NCBI GenBank assembly: GCA_003576695.1
Contig: QOZQ01000003.1
Location: 124,001 to 188,000 of the forward strand
Length of the DNA stretch: 64,000 bases
Direction of reading: 5' to 3'
From: Taklimakanibacter lacteus
Lineage (GTDB): Bacteria > Pseudomonadota > Alphaproteobacteria > Rhizobiales > Aestuariivirgaceae
This document shows positions 1 through 8,026 of the stretch, piece after piece. A program made the position numbers and the translations under genes. A model generated the notes under the pieces. It worked only from the letters and a program-made list of their open reading frames with translations. It was not told where the DNA came from and did not search any database. Position 1 is the first letter of the stretch; each line of letters begins with the position of its first letter.

Positions 1-1062
1 CTGCTCGAGGAACGCCGCCGCAAGCTCGCCGCCGAAGGCCTGTTCGACCAGGCGCGCAAGAAAGCCCTGCCGTTCCTGCCACACGTCATCGGCGTCGTCA
101 CCTCGCCGACGGGTGCTGTCATCCGCGACATCCTGCATCGCCTCAATGACCGCTTTCCGCGCCATGTGATGGTCTGGCCGGTGCGCGTCCAGGGCGAGAC
201 CTCGGCCGCCGAAGTGGCGGCGGCGATCAGGGGCTTCAACGCCATGGCCAGGAAGCCCGATCTTCTGATCGTGGCACGCGGCGGCGGCAGCCTCGAGGAC
301 CTGTGGAGCTTCAACGAGGAGATCGTGGTGCGCGCGGCGGCGGAAAGCACGATCCCGCTCATCGCGGCGGTGGGGCATGAGACCGACTGGACGCTGATCG
401 ACCATGTCGCCGACATGCGGGCGCCGACGCCGACCGCCGCCGCCGAGCGCGCCGTGCCGGTGCGCGCCGATCTCCTGAGCCAGGTCGCTTCGCTCTCGGC
501 CCGCCATGATCGCGGCCTCAAGCGGCTGATGACGGAGCGCCGCACCCGGGTGCGCGCCGCGGCCCGCGCTTTGCCGCGCCCCGACGACATCCTGGCGCTC
601 GCCCGCCAGCGCTTCGACAGCATATCGGGAAGGCTGCGCTCGGGGCTCGTCAAGAACACGCTGCTGCATCGCCGCGATTTGGAGAAAGCCTCGGCGAGCC
701 TGACGCCCACGCCGTTGCGCCGCAATCTGGCCGAGCAGTCGCGCCTCCTTACCCGTCACGGCGCGCAATTGCGCCGCGATATGCGCCGCCTGATCGAGCA
801 GCGCCGCGTGACGCTCGCAGCGAGCGGCAAATTGCTGGCCTCGCTGTCCTACAAATCCGTCCTGCAGCGCGGCTACGCTCTGGTGCGCAATGAGGTGGGC
901 GCCCCCTTGCGCGCCGCTTTCGAGATCAAATCCGGCCAGGACTTGCGCATCGAGTTCCATGACGGCGAGATCGCCGCCCAGGCGGCAGGCCCCGCCACGG
1001 CGCCGCCGGCGCGGCCCAAGCCCGCAAAGCCGCGCGAGGGTGGGCAAGGGTCATTGTTTTGA
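1..1062 (+). CDS. xseA: exodeoxyribonuclease VII large subunit (5' truncated by window edge)
   Basis: This is the large, catalytic subunit of exodeoxyribonuclease VII, which with many copies of XseB degrades single-stranded DNA to short oligonucleotides in repair. The reading frame is open from base 1, so the start codon and the N-terminal OB-fold lie outside the window; 353 residues remain. The visible part begins in the catalytic domain, with the family-typical segment [14 protein letters not shown] and then [17 protein letters not shown] and [13 protein letters not shown], which hold conserved catalytic-domain residues. A long charged, probably coiled-coil region follows, and the C-terminal part has the usual VLQRGYALV motif. 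The C-terminus ends in a Pro/Lys/Ala-rich tail. Identification is secure; only the 5' end is missing. Confidence 0.96.
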   Translation: MLEERRRKLAAEGLFDQARKKALPFLPHVIGVVTSPTGAVIRDILHRLNDRFPRHVMVWPVRVQGETSAAEVAAAIRGFNAMARKPDLLIVARGGGSLEDLWSFNEEIVVRAAAESTIPLIAAVGHETDWTLIDHVADMRAPTPTAAAERAVPVRADLLSQVASLSARHDRGLKRLMTERRTRVRAAARALPRPDDILALARQRFDSISGRLRSGLVKNTLLHRRDLEKASASLTPTPLRRNLAEQSRLLTRHGAQLRRDMRRLIEQRRVTLAASGKLLASLSYKSVLQRGYALVRNEVGAPLRAAFEIKSGQDLRIEFHDGEIAAQAAGPATAPPARPKPAKPREGGQGSLF

Positions 1063-1091
1063 GCGGCATGCCACGCTATCTAGGGCACTGC

Positions 1092-1118
1092 GCGAAAAGG
1101 TGGCTACCGGCTTTTCGC
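1092..1118. repeat. short palindrome between xseA and the DUF2093 gene
   Basis: GCGAAAAG at 1092-1099 and its exact reverse complement CTTTTCGC at 1111-1118 flank an 11-nt centre containing CCGG. It resembles the inner part of the palindromic element at 1721-1772 (AAAACCGG...CACTTTT). It is therefore read as a small copy of a dispersed intergenic repeat that may also act as a hairpin after xseA. There is no U-tract, so it is a poor intrinsic terminator. Confidence 0.5.
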
Positions 1119-1146
1119 AACAAGCAATGCGGAATAAAGAATCGCC

Positions 1147-1368
1147 ATGAACAGGCATGAACCTTTCCTGCCGCGCGGCCGCGAGGCCAAGCTCCGCTAT
1201 CTCGATGCCGATTTCCAGGTGCTGAGCGAGGGCGATCACGTCATTTGCGCGGTGACCGGCATGCCGATCAAGATCGAGCACCTGACCTATTGGAGCGTGG
1301 CGCGCCAGGAGGCCTATGCCTCGGCCGAGGCGGCATTCCGCCGGCTGCTCGAGACCGGCCTCACATGA
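1147..1368 (+). CDS. DUF2093 family protein
   Basis: This 73-residue protein has the full length and conserved core of DUF2093, a small alphaproteobacterial family of unknown function: KLRYLDADFQVLSEGDHVICAVTG, then PIKIEHLTYWSVARQEAYAS (shown here as two pieces of one block). The single CAVTG cysteine and the YWSV.RQEAY segment are family hallmarks. It follows xseA by 84 bases, the usual neighbourhood in Hyphomicrobiales, and its last 8 bases overlap the 3' end of a convergent gene. No membrane segment or signal peptide is visible. Its role cannot be deduced. Confidence 0.88.
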   Translation: MNRHEPFLPRGREAKLRYLDADFQVLSEGDHVICAVTGMPIKIEHLTYWSVARQEAYASAEAAFRRLLETGLT

Positions 1369-1642
1369 GGTGGTCGAGGAACGGCATGTAATTCACCGAC
1401 GAGCGCAGGATGCGGATCGTTTCCTCGCGGTAGATGGCGGCGATGTTCAAGAGGAGAAAGAGCGCCCTGAGAATGCCGATGCTGGCCGGCCGCAGCGGGC
1501 GGTCCTTGGCCAGTTTCACATAGATCCAGAGGAGCAGGAAGCCGCCATTGATGACGGCGAGCAGAACCCACAAAGCCGGGCGGCCTTGCTGAAGGAAAGT
1601 CCAGAGTGTATCCCATTGGGATGAAACGAAAATATCCTTCAT
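1361..1642 (-). CDS. small hypothetical membrane protein
   Basis: This 93-residue protein has two likely membrane helices, around residues 23-42 (LWVLLAVINGGFLLLWIYV) and 56-71 (IGILRALFLLLNIAAIY). A soluble N-terminus and a C-terminus with basic and acidic residues flank them. The stop overlaps the end of the convergent DUF2093 gene by 8 bases. I do not recognise a family. Codon use and two clean hydrophobic segments support a real gene, but no function can be assigned. Confidence 0.6.
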   Translation of the reverse strand: MKDIFVSSQWDTLWTFLQQGRPALWVLLAVINGGFLLLWIYVKLAKDRPLRPASIGILRALFLLLNIAAIYREETIRILRSSVNYMPFLDHLM

Positions 1643-1670
1643 GTCCGGTCCTCGCCCCAGATCACGATCA

Positions 1671-1693
1671 CTTCAGGTCGGTTCGACCTGAAG
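1671..1693. repeat. perfect palindrome, dispersed-repeat type
   Basis: CTTCAGGTCG and CGACCTGAAG form a perfect 10-bp inverted repeat around a GTT loop. It is extended outward by an imperfect GATCACG...CGTGATC pairing (about 1661-1707). It sits between the small membrane protein gene (minus strand) and the DAHP synthase gene. Similar palindromes recur between genes in rhizobial genomes. It could be a repeat, or a protein site controlling the downstream gene; sequence alone cannot separate these. Confidence 0.6.
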
Positions 1694-1720
1694 CGATAAA
1701 CGTGATCGGGATCTTATACT

Positions 1721-1772
1721 TAGCGCGTGATCGGACGGAAAACCGGTGTCCACTTTTCCTGATCACGCGCTA
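1721..1772. repeat. intergenic palindromic element with 12-bp perfect ends
   Basis: TAGCGCGTGATC (1721-1732) and GATCACGCGCTA (1761-1772) are perfect 12-bp inverted ends. Inside them GGAAAA...ACTTTTCC pairs again, so the whole element folds as one long hairpin. The inner AAACCGGTGTCCACTTTT block is characteristic of a repeat family scattered in rhizobial intergenic regions. It lies about 135 bases before the DAHP synthase start. Confidence 0.6.
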
Positions 1773-1907
1773 GGCTCGGCGGCGAGTATGGCAAAGAGGG
1801 CTTAATGATCCTTTGGCATGACAGGCAAAACTGGCGCCCGTGGCCCAAGCTGTGTATAAGCCGCGGGCTTCCGGCGGTCATGTCCGGAACCAAGTGGAGT
1901 TGACGAA

Positions 1908-3305
1908 ATGGCTAAGGCCTGGACACCGAGCTCGTGGCGCAATCTTCCGGTCATGCAGCTGCCCGTCTACGACGATCTCGCGAAGCTCGCGGATGTCGAG
2001 AAGCAGCTTGCCGGCTATCCGCCGCTGGTTTTTGCAGGCGAGGCCAGGAAGCTCAAGCGCAAGCTTGCCAAGGTCGCCGAGGGCAAGGGTTTCCTGCTCC
2101 AGGGCGGCGACTGCGCCGAAAGCTTCGCCGAGCATTCAGCCGACAATATCCGCGATTTCTTCCGCGTCTTCCTGCAGATGGCGGTGATCCTCACTTTCGC
2201 CGGCAGCCAGCCGGTGGTGAAAGTCGGCCGCATCGCCGGCCAGTTCGCCAAGCCGCGCTCGGCGCCGACCGAAACGGTGAACGGCAAGGAGCTGCCGATC
2301 TATCGCGGCGACATCGTCAATGATTTCGCCGGCACGCCCGAGGCGCGCCGTCCCGATCCCGAGCGCCAGATCATGGCCTACCGGCAGTCGGCGGCGACGC
2401 TCAACCTGCTGCGGGCTTTCGCGCAGGGCGGCTACGCCAATCTCGAGCATGTGCACAAATGGACGCTTGGTTTCCTGAAGGACGGTCCGGCCTGGGAGCG
2501 CTATCAGGCGCTGGCTGACCGCATCACCGAGGCCATGGGCTTCATGCGCGCCTGCGGCATCAACCCCGACACCGCGCCGCAACTGCGCTCGACCGAATTC
2601 TTCACCAGCCACGAGGCGTTGCTGCTCGGCTACGAGCAGGCGCTGACCCGTGTCGATTCGACCAGCGGCGACTGGTACGCGACCTCCGGCCACATGCTGT
2701 GGATCGGCGACCGCACCCGCCAACCCGATCATGCCCATGTCGAGTTCGCCAGGGGCGTCAAGAACCCGATCGGCCTCAAATGCGGCCCCTCGCTCAACCC
2801 GGATGAGCTGATCCGGCTGATCGATGTGCTCAACCCGGACAATGAATCGGGCCGGCTGACGCTCATCACCCGTTATGGCGCCGACAAGGTCGACAAGCAC
2901 CTGCCCGAGCTCATCCGCGCCGTGAAGCGCGAGGGCCGCATCGTGGTGTGGTCCTGCGACCCGATGCATGGCAACACCATCAAATCGCGGTCGGGCTACA
3001 AGACCAGGCCCTTCGACCAGGTGCTGGCCGAATTGCGCCGCTTCATGGCGGTCCACCAGGCGGAAGGCACCCATGCCGGCGGCATCCATGTCGAGATGAC
3101 CGGCAAGGACGTCACCGAATGCACCGGCGGCGTCAGGGCGCTGTCGGATGAGGACCTCAACGACCGCTACCACACCTTCTGCGATCCGCGCCTCAACGCG
3201 GCGCAGGCGCTCGAGCTGTCTTTCCTGGTGGCCGAGGAGCTGAAGAAGGAGCAGTCGCTTAGGCCGCGCGCCGATGATGACGAGGCGGCCGAAGCCGCCG
3301 AGTAA
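1908..3305 (+). CDS. aroG: 3-deoxy-7-phosphoheptulonate synthase, class II (plant type)
   Basis: The enzyme condenses phosphoenolpyruvate and erythrose 4-phosphate to DAHP, the first step of the shikimate pathway to aromatic amino acids. The 465-residue length is that of class II (AroA-II) enzymes, not of the E. coli class I type. Diagnostic segments are present: [11 protein letters not shown] near residue 63, [14 protein letters not shown] near 105, and [17 protein letters not shown] near 228. Later come [22 protein letters not shown] and [11 protein letters not shown], all conserved around the metal and substrate site. It ends with a short acidic tail. Upstream lie two palindromic repeats; downstream is a hairpin. 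No attenuator peptide was seen. Alpha-proteobacterial copies are variously named aroF, aroG or aroH. Confidence 0.95.
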   Translation: MAKAWTPSSWRNLPVMQLPVYDDLAKLADVEKQLAGYPPLVFAGEARKLKRKLAKVAEGKGFLLQGGDCAESFAEHSADNIRDFFRVFLQMAVILTFAGSQPVVKVGRIAGQFAKPRSAPTETVNGKELPIYRGDIVNDFAGTPEARRPDPERQIMAYRQSAATLNLLRAFAQGGYANLEHVHKWTLGFLKDGPAWERYQALADRITEAMGFMRACGINPDTAPQLRSTEFFTSHEALLLGYEQALTRVDSTSGDWYATSGHMLWIGDRTRQPDHAHVEFARGVKNPIGLKCGPSLNPDELIRLIDVLNPDNESGRLTLITRYGADKVDKHLPELIRAVKREGRIVVWSCDPMHGNTIKSRSGYKTRPFDQVLAELRRFMAVHQAEGTHAGGIHVEMTGKDVTECTGGVRALSDEDLNDRYHTFCDPRLNAAQALELSFLVAEELKKEQSLRPRADDDEAAEAAE

Positions 3306-3319
3306 CACCCTTCACCTGT

Positions 3320-3348
3320 CACGGTCATCTGATTGCCAGGTGACCGTG
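3320..3348. terminator. hairpin between convergent genes
   Basis: CACGGTCA (3320-3327) and TGACCGTG (3341-3348) are exact inverted repeats with a 13-nt loop, 15 bases after the DAHP synthase stop and before the end of the convergent gene at 3386. An alternative CACCTG/CAGGTG pairing overlaps it. There is no U-run, so termination is inferred mainly from position. Confidence 0.5.
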
Positions 3349-3385
3349 CCTGTGTGCCGCTGTTGCTTCCGGAGCGAAGGCCGGG

Positions 3386-3676
3386 TCAGCGGAATTTGAA
3401 GATCTTCTCGAACTCATTGGCGTCGCCGAAGAGCAGGCTGGCCCGCTGCGGGAGATCTTCTTTCGAAATCCGTTCGTAGCCCCGGAAGACAGCGAGCACG
3501 TTCTGATCCGGCACCATGATATAGACGGTTGTGGGCCATCTCGGGTTTGACTGATCCTGGACGGAGACCATGAGGAATTCGCGCCAGCGGCCGTCAGCCA
3601 GGCACATCTGGTCGATCTTTTCCTGATCGCGCGCCCAATCGACTAAACCAAACAGTTTGCGACCCCAAACGGGCAT
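3386..3676 (-). CDS. hypothetical protein
   Basis: This is a 96-residue soluble protein with no recognised family. It opens with MPVWGRKLFGLVDW and has a central part with alternating hydrophobic residues (TTVYIMVPDQNVLAVFRGY) that suggests a beta-rich fold. The end is LFGDANEFEKIFKF. I chose the ATG at 3676 because GGAG lies 8 bases before it. The frame stays open to an ATG at 3760, but that extension is rich in Gly/Pro/Ala and looks non-coding. It is convergent with the DAHP synthase gene. No function can be assigned. Confidence 0.55.
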   Translation of the reverse strand: MPVWGRKLFGLVDWARDQEKIDQMCLADGRWREFLMVSVQDQSNPRWPTTVYIMVPDQNVLAVFRGYERISKEDLPQRASLLFGDANEFEKIFKFR

Positions 3677-3921
3677 TTGCTCATCTCCAATTGCTGGCGC
3701 TGGAACTCGGCCCCAGGCTGGTCCCCTGGTCATCCCCTCGTCTCCGGACACAGAGAACACTCGCTGACCGGGCGGGGACGGCCTGATCTTGCCCCCATTG
3801 CAATGAAGTTATAAGATAATTATAAGCTGATGTTAATAGAGAGAATGTCGACTTGGCACCTGCACGACTGTTGGCGCGCGCAAGGCAACCGGATGAGGGG
3901 CGTGTGAGAGACCAGGAAGTC

Positions 3922-4107
3922 ATGCTGGAAAATCGGACGGCACGTCTGACGATCCTGATTGATCCCGACAAGAAGAAGGCGTTTGAGGACCTGTGCATGC
4001 GGCTTGATACCAATCCCTCGCAGGCGCTGCGCCAGATGATCCGCGAGTTCCTCGCCAAGCATCATGTGAAATGGTCGCCGCAAGGCATGAAGGCTGGAGA
4101 TGAGTGA
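3922..4107 (+). CDS. ribbon-helix-helix type small DNA-binding protein
   Basis: This 61-residue protein starts MLENRTARLTILIDPDKK, a beta strand of the kind that pairs in ribbon-helix-helix dimers. Two helices follow (KKAFEDLCMRLDTNPSQAL and RQMIREFLAKHH), the second starting after a TNPSQ turn. This is the Arc/CopG/MetJ-like layout, so it probably binds DNA as a dimer. The ATG at 3922 is preceded by AGGAAG; the frame runs further upstream from a TTG, but without coding character. It overlaps the following DUF983 gene by 8 bases, so the two are probably co-translated. It could be an autoregulator or a lone antitoxin; no toxin gene adjoins it. Confidence 0.7.
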   Translation: MLENRTARLTILIDPDKKKAFEDLCMRLDTNPSQALRQMIREFLAKHHVKWSPQGMKAGDE

Positions 4108-4468
4108 TCGTTCGCAGCCGCTCTCGCAGGCAATGATTCGCGGATTCGTGGGCCGCTGCCCGCAATGCGGGCGGGGCAAGCTGTTTGCAGGCTATCTGAA
4201 GCCGGTCGGGGAATGCGCAGCTTGCGGGGAGGGCCTGGGGCATATTCGCGCAGATGATGGACCCGCATGGGCGACCATCCTTCTCGTCGGGCATATTCTT
4301 GCGCCGTTCCTGCTCGGCGTTCTGCCCAACAATCCCTGGCCGGACTGGGTTCTGGCCGCCGTGATCGTGCCGGCCACCCTGACCCTTACCCTTATTCTGC
4401 TGCCGCGAATGAAAGGCGTGTTCATCGGGATAATCTGGAGGTCCGGTTGTGTCGGCTCGGAAAAGTGA
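4100..4468 (+). CDS. DUF983 family membrane protein
   Basis: This 122-residue protein carries a four-cysteine zinc-ribbon-like N-terminus (GRCPQCGRGKLF and ECAACG, two CxxC knuckles about 20 residues apart). Two membrane helices follow, around residues 56-75 and 81-100, and then a short basic tail. This is the layout of DUF983, a family of unknown function widespread in alphaproteobacteria. It overlaps the upstream ribbon-helix-helix gene by 8 bases, suggesting one transcript. The conserved cysteines make metal binding likely, but that is inference. Confidence 0.85.
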   Translation: MSDRSQPLSQAMIRGFVGRCPQCGRGKLFAGYLKPVGECAACGEGLGHIRADDGPAWATILLVGHILAPFLLGVLPNNPWPDWVLAAVIVPATLTLTLILLPRMKGVFIGIIWRSGCVGSEK

Positions 4469-4566
4469 AAGCCGAGTAGAGCCAGGCCTTTGTCTCTCTA
4501 TGCAACTTGTACCGAAGCAACCCGGAAGCGTGTTTCGCGCCCGGAGGGGAGCGATCCGGCCCTGAC

Positions 4567-4845
4567 ATGAAGAAGCACGGCTGCAGTCCCGAGCAGATCT
4601 TGACCGAGCGCAACAAGCGATTGCTGGCATGGATGGCCGACGTAATGAATCTGGAGGCCGCTGAAAGACCTCCGTTCTACGCCGAGATGTCGAAGCTCAT
4701 CGCAAACATCACAGATGGCGAGCTGGCGGAAATTCTCCATCAGCGACTCGCCCCCCTGAAATTGCTTCACGATGTCGAAGACGCGCGCAAGCTGATCGGA
4801 CATTTTCACGACATTGCGGCGAGTTGGCTTTCCAAGGACGCATGA
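4567..4845 (+). CDS. hypothetical protein
   Basis: This 92-residue, mainly helical soluble protein is of unrecognised family. It begins MKKHGCSPEQILTERNKRLL and contains amphipathic stretches (LLAWMADVMNLEAAERPPF, LAEILHQRLAPLKLLHDVED). The ATG at 4567 is preceded by a purine-rich GGAGGGGAG about 15 bases away, which is longer than ideal; a TTG at 4507 in the same frame is the other option. There is no signal peptide or membrane segment. No function can be assigned. Confidence 0.5.
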   Translation: MKKHGCSPEQILTERNKRLLAWMADVMNLEAAERPPFYAEMSKLIANITDGELAEILHQRLAPLKLLHDVEDARKLIGHFHDIAASWLSKDA

Positions 4846-4924
4846 GGACAGGACGCTGGAGCAAATTCCCGATCGCAACAGGTCTTCCCTCCCGGATCGG
4901 GTCCCTGGGACAAACTATTGAGAG

Positions 4925-5233
4925 CTACCGCTTGCGGACGAATTCGGCGCGCAGCACCAGGCCTTTGATGCCCTCGTAGCGGCAATCGATCTCCTGCGGG
5001 TCCCCCGTCAGGCGGATGGATTTGATGACCGTGCCCCGCCGCAGCGTCTGGCCTGCGCCCTTGACCTTCAGGTCCTTGGTCAGGACGACGCTGTCACCAT
5101 CGGCAAGCAGGTTGCCGACGGCGTCGCGGACTTCGACGACGGTGTCCGTGGCACGCTTCGCCGCCGCTGCGCTGGCGGTGATCCACTCGCCGGTCTCCTC
5201 GTCATAGACATAGTCGTCATCCGTGCCGGTCAT
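4925..5233 (-). CDS. PhnA/YjdM-type protein lacking the zinc-ribbon cysteines
   Basis: Residues 33-102 match the C-terminal PhnA domain (VRDAVGNLLADGDSV, then LTKDLKVKGAGQTL, RRGTVIKSIRL, EIDCRYEGIKGLVL, ending in EFVRK). The family is named for its place in an E. coli phosphonate operon, but it is not a demonstrated phosphonate enzyme. The usual N-terminal four-cysteine zinc ribbon is absent. In its place is a short acidic segment (DDDYVYDEETGEW) whose YVYDEETGEW still resembles the ribbon's middle part. No phosphonate genes adjoin. Biochemical function is unknown. Confidence 0.85.
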   Translation of the reverse strand: MTGTDDDYVYDEETGEWITASAAAAKRATDTVVEVRDAVGNLLADGDSVVLTKDLKVKGAGQTLRRGTVIKSIRLTGDPQEIDCRYEGIKGLVLRAEFVRKR

Positions 5234-5337
5234 CTTCCGTTCTTCCTCTGCTTTGATCGGACGCGTATAGCCGATGATCGACGGTCGGCGGAGGAAAAAA
5301 GCGGTCGTCGGAGTTTATGCCGCGGTCGGACCCAGGC

Positions 5338-6222
5338 TCAGGGTGAGGACACCGCGAGCGCCGCGGGCTTGCGCAGCTCATACGCCATGTGGCCGGCGAC
5401 CGCGGCGAGCACGATGACGCCGCCCGCCAGCGTAGGAAAGCCCGGCATTTCGCCGAAGGCGAGCCACACCCATAGGGGCGCCAAGGGGATATCGATCGCG
5501 GTGAGCAGCGTCGCCTCGGCGGCCGGGACCATGCGCGAGCCGAGTCCGAACAGCAAAAGCCCGAGCGCGCTCTGCGTCACGCCGAACAGCGCCAGCATGG
5601 CGAGATCGAAGGTCGAGACATTGAAGGGCTGGCAGAACCAGAAGGCGACGAAGGCGGCGATCCAGGCCGACAGCCCGAGTGCCGGCATGACCGGAATGTC
5701 GCGCTTCCAGCGCAGGATGACGGCCATGAGCGCCATGGTGAGGGTCATCAGGAAGGCGATGAACTGGCCGATGAGGCTGCCGCCATAGGCCGCACCGGTG
5801 AGTGTGACCACGACGCCGATAAGGGCGAGCGCGCTGGCGGCAAGCACGCTCCACGAGGCGCGCTCCCCGAGGATGAGCCAGGCGACGCCCGCGGTGATGA
5901 ACGGCACCGTCGCATAGATCACATAGACATCGGCGACCGTCGTCAGCATCAGCGATGAGATGAAGGCGATCATGCCGAGGCCGGAGGTGACGGCGAGAAG
6001 CAGGCCGCCGCCGCCAAGCCCCGCATAGGCCTGGAGAACCTTGCCGCGATGGGTCACCGCCACCATGACCAGGAAAGCGAGCCCGCCGAAGACGCCGCGC
6101 CAGAACAGCATCGTCCACACATCTTCCGTGATGAGGCGGGTGAAGAAGCCGGCGGTCGACCAGGCGACGGCCGACAGGCCGACCAGGATCCAGCCCAGAT
6201 AACGCTGATTGTCACCGCCCAT
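5338..6222 (-). CDS. EamA/DMT-family transporter (third of three)
   Basis: This 294-residue integral membrane protein has about ten helices and two EamA repeats, the drug/metabolite transporter fold that moves amino acids or other small metabolites. The first repeat opens at YLGWILVGLSAVAWSTAGFF, and the second contains AEATLLTAIDIPLAPLWVW, a conserved DMT motif. I placed the start at 6222, where AAGGGGA precedes the ATG. An in-frame ATG at 6285 overlaps the stop of the upstream gene (TGATG) but lacks a ribosome site. It is clearly paralogous to the next gene upstream. The substrate is unknown. Confidence 0.9.
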   Translation of the reverse strand: MGGDNQRYLGWILVGLSAVAWSTAGFFTRLITEDVWTMLFWRGVFGGLAFLVMVAVTHRGKVLQAYAGLGGGGLLLAVTSGLGMIAFISSLMLTTVADVYVIYATVPFITAGVAWLILGERASWSVLAASALALIGVVVTLTGAAYGGSLIGQFIAFLMTLTMALMAVILRWKRDIPVMPALGLSAWIAAFVAFWFCQPFNVSTFDLAMLALFGVTQSALGLLLFGLGSRMVPAAEATLLTAIDIPLAPLWVWLAFGEMPGFPTLAGGVIVLAAVAGHMAYELRKPAALAVSSP

Positions 6223-6284
6223 TCGTGATCCCCTTGCTCGCCCCGCATTATCATCGACAGGCTTGCCGGCATCTGTCAGCAGCA

Positions 6285-7172
6285 TCACACCGGCGGCGGC
6301 AGAGCCCTTCGCGGCCTGATTTCGGTGAGGATATGCCCGAACAAAGCGGCCATCACGACAGCGCCGCCGATCAGCACGGCGCCGGCCGGCACCTCGCCAA
6401 GGAACAGCCAGACCCAGAGCGGCGTGAAGGGCACTTCGAGGGCGGCGATCAGCGTCGCCTCGGCGGCCGGGATCTTGCGCGACCAGATGGCATAGAGGAC
6501 GAGGCCGGTCGCATTCTGCACGATGCCGAAAAGGGCGCAGAGCAGGAGATCCTGCGCCCCGACGGACAAAGGCGCGGCGAACCAGAAGGTGACGAAGGAG
6601 CACAGCCAGGCCGAGATCCCCATGGCCGGCAGCATCGGCACGGTCTGATGGCGCCGCATGATGGTGGTCATGCCGGCCATGCCGAGCGTCATCAGCACCG
6701 CAAGGCCCTTGCCGAACAGGCTGCCGTCCCAGGAGGCGTCCTTCAGCATGATCGCGACACCGCTGAGCGCGATGGCGCTGGCGATGAGCGTGCGGGCGGT
6801 GGGGCGTTCGCCGATGAAGATCCAGGCGAAGGCGGCGGTCATGAAGGGAACCGTCGCATAGATGATGAGCGCCTCGGCCACCGTCGTGTAGCGCAGCGAC
6901 CCGATGCCGGAAATCATGCTCATGGCGGAGCAGGCGGCGACGGCAAAGACGGGTGCCGACAGGCTCCTGAGCGCGCGCAACCCGCTTTTGCCTTCGATGA
7001 GGAGATAGACCAGCATCACGGCCGAGCCGGAGAACAGGCCGCGCAGGAACAGCATGGTCATCAGGTCGGCTGAGATCAGGCGCACGAAGATGCCGGATGT
7101 CGACCAGAACAGGGCGGCGAGCGCCACCAGCATGAGGCCGACACCATGGCGCGACGAGGCTGAGGCGTTCAT
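6285..7172 (-). CDS. EamA/DMT-family transporter (second of three)
   Basis: This 295-residue, ten-helix DMT transporter has two EamA repeats. Its second-repeat motif AEATLIAALEVPFTPLWVW is nearly identical to that of the downstream paralogue, as is the N-terminal FWSTSGIFVRLI segment, so the two probably arose by tandem duplication. It overlaps the upstream transporter gene by 4 bases (ATGA), showing translational coupling. The energy source in this family is usually the proton gradient or simple exchange. Substrate unknown. Confidence 0.92.
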   Translation of the reverse strand: MNASASSRHGVGLMLVALAALFWSTSGIFVRLISADLMTMLFLRGLFSGSAVMLVYLLIEGKSGLRALRSLSAPVFAVAACSAMSMISGIGSLRYTTVAEALIIYATVPFMTAAFAWIFIGERPTARTLIASAIALSGVAIMLKDASWDGSLFGKGLAVLMTLGMAGMTTIMRRHQTVPMLPAMGISAWLCSFVTFWFAAPLSVGAQDLLLCALFGIVQNATGLVLYAIWSRKIPAAEATLIAALEVPFTPLWVWLFLGEVPAGAVLIGGAVVMAALFGHILTEIRPRRALPPPV

Positions 7173-8026
7173 GCGGGCTGTTTCGCCTTGAGGAGATTGA
7201 GCATGTTGGCGCCGAGAATGAGCAAGGTGCCGATGACCGAGTAGAGATCGAAGCCCTCGCTATAGACCCAGTAGCCGACCAGCACGGTGAGCGGCACGCG
7301 CAGGAAGTCCATCGGCGTGACGATGGTGATGTCGGCAAGCGAGATCGCCTTGGACAGGCAGTAATGCGAGAAGGTGCCGGCAAGGCCGACGACCGCGACC
7401 CAGACCCAGTTTTCGGGCGCCGGCCATTTCCAGGTGAGCCAGGCCGGCACCGCGCCGATCACCGTCTGGATGGCGAACATCAGGAAGATGACGGTAAGGG
7501 CCGTGTCCTTGCGGGTGATGACCTTGGTAAGCGCGACCGAGACGGCGAAGCCGACGGCCGCCAGCAGCGCCACCACATGGCCAAAGTCGATGAACGACGT
7601 GCCGGGCTTCACGATCATCAGTATGCCGATGAATCCGAGGGCGATGGCGGCAAGCTTGAAGCGGGTGAGCTTCTCGCTGAGGAACAGGGCGGCGATGACG
7701 GCCCCCCAGATCGGCATGGTGAATTCGATCGACACGACCTGGGCCAGCGGGATGAGGATGAGCGCCGAGAACCAGGCATATTGCGCGCCGTAATGGACGA
7801 TGTTGCGGATGATGTTGAGGCGCAGATTGGCGAAGCGCTGCCCGACATTGCCTTCATAGAGGATGAGCGGGGTCAGGATGATCATGGCAATCACGCTGCG
7901 CAGGATCATGATGACGAAGACCGGGATGTCATGGCCGAGCTCGCGGCCGGCAACGGTCAGCGCCAGGGTATTGAGAAGCCAGCCCGCCATCCAGATGGCG
8001 GCCATTCCGGTCGACTGTTGCGGCAA
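7169..8026 (-). CDS. EamA/DMT-family transporter (first of three)
   Basis: This 285-residue DMT transporter with two EamA repeats is the first gene of the three-gene minus-strand run. It is more distant from the other two: it has MAGWLLNTLALTVAGRELGHD, then IIRNIVHYGAQYAWFSALILIP (shown as adjacent parts), and ends in a short tail LLKAKQPA. The last 4 bases overlap the next gene. A role in export or uptake of an amino-acid-like metabolite is family knowledge, not shown here. Confidence 0.92.
   Translation of the reverse strand: MPQQSTGMAAIWMAGWLLNTLALTVAGRELGHDIPVFVIMILRSVIAMIILTPLILYEGNVGQRFANLRLNIIRNIVHYGAQYAWFSALILIPLAQVVSIEFTMPIWGAVIAALFLSEKLTRFKLAAIALGFIGILMIVKPGTSFIDFGHVVALLAAVGFAVSVALTKVITRKDTALTVIFLMFAIQTVIGAVPAWLTWKWPAPENWVWVAVVGLAGTFSHYCLSKAISLADITIVTPMDFLRVPLTVLVGYWVYSEGFDLYSVIGTLLILGANMLNLLKAKQPA

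Noticed and set aside
5338-7383. A single 681-codon open frame on the minus strand through two transporter genes
   Set aside because: Only the 3' part (to 6222) is transporter-like; the rest is an Arg/His-rich out-of-frame reading of the neighbouring DMT gene.
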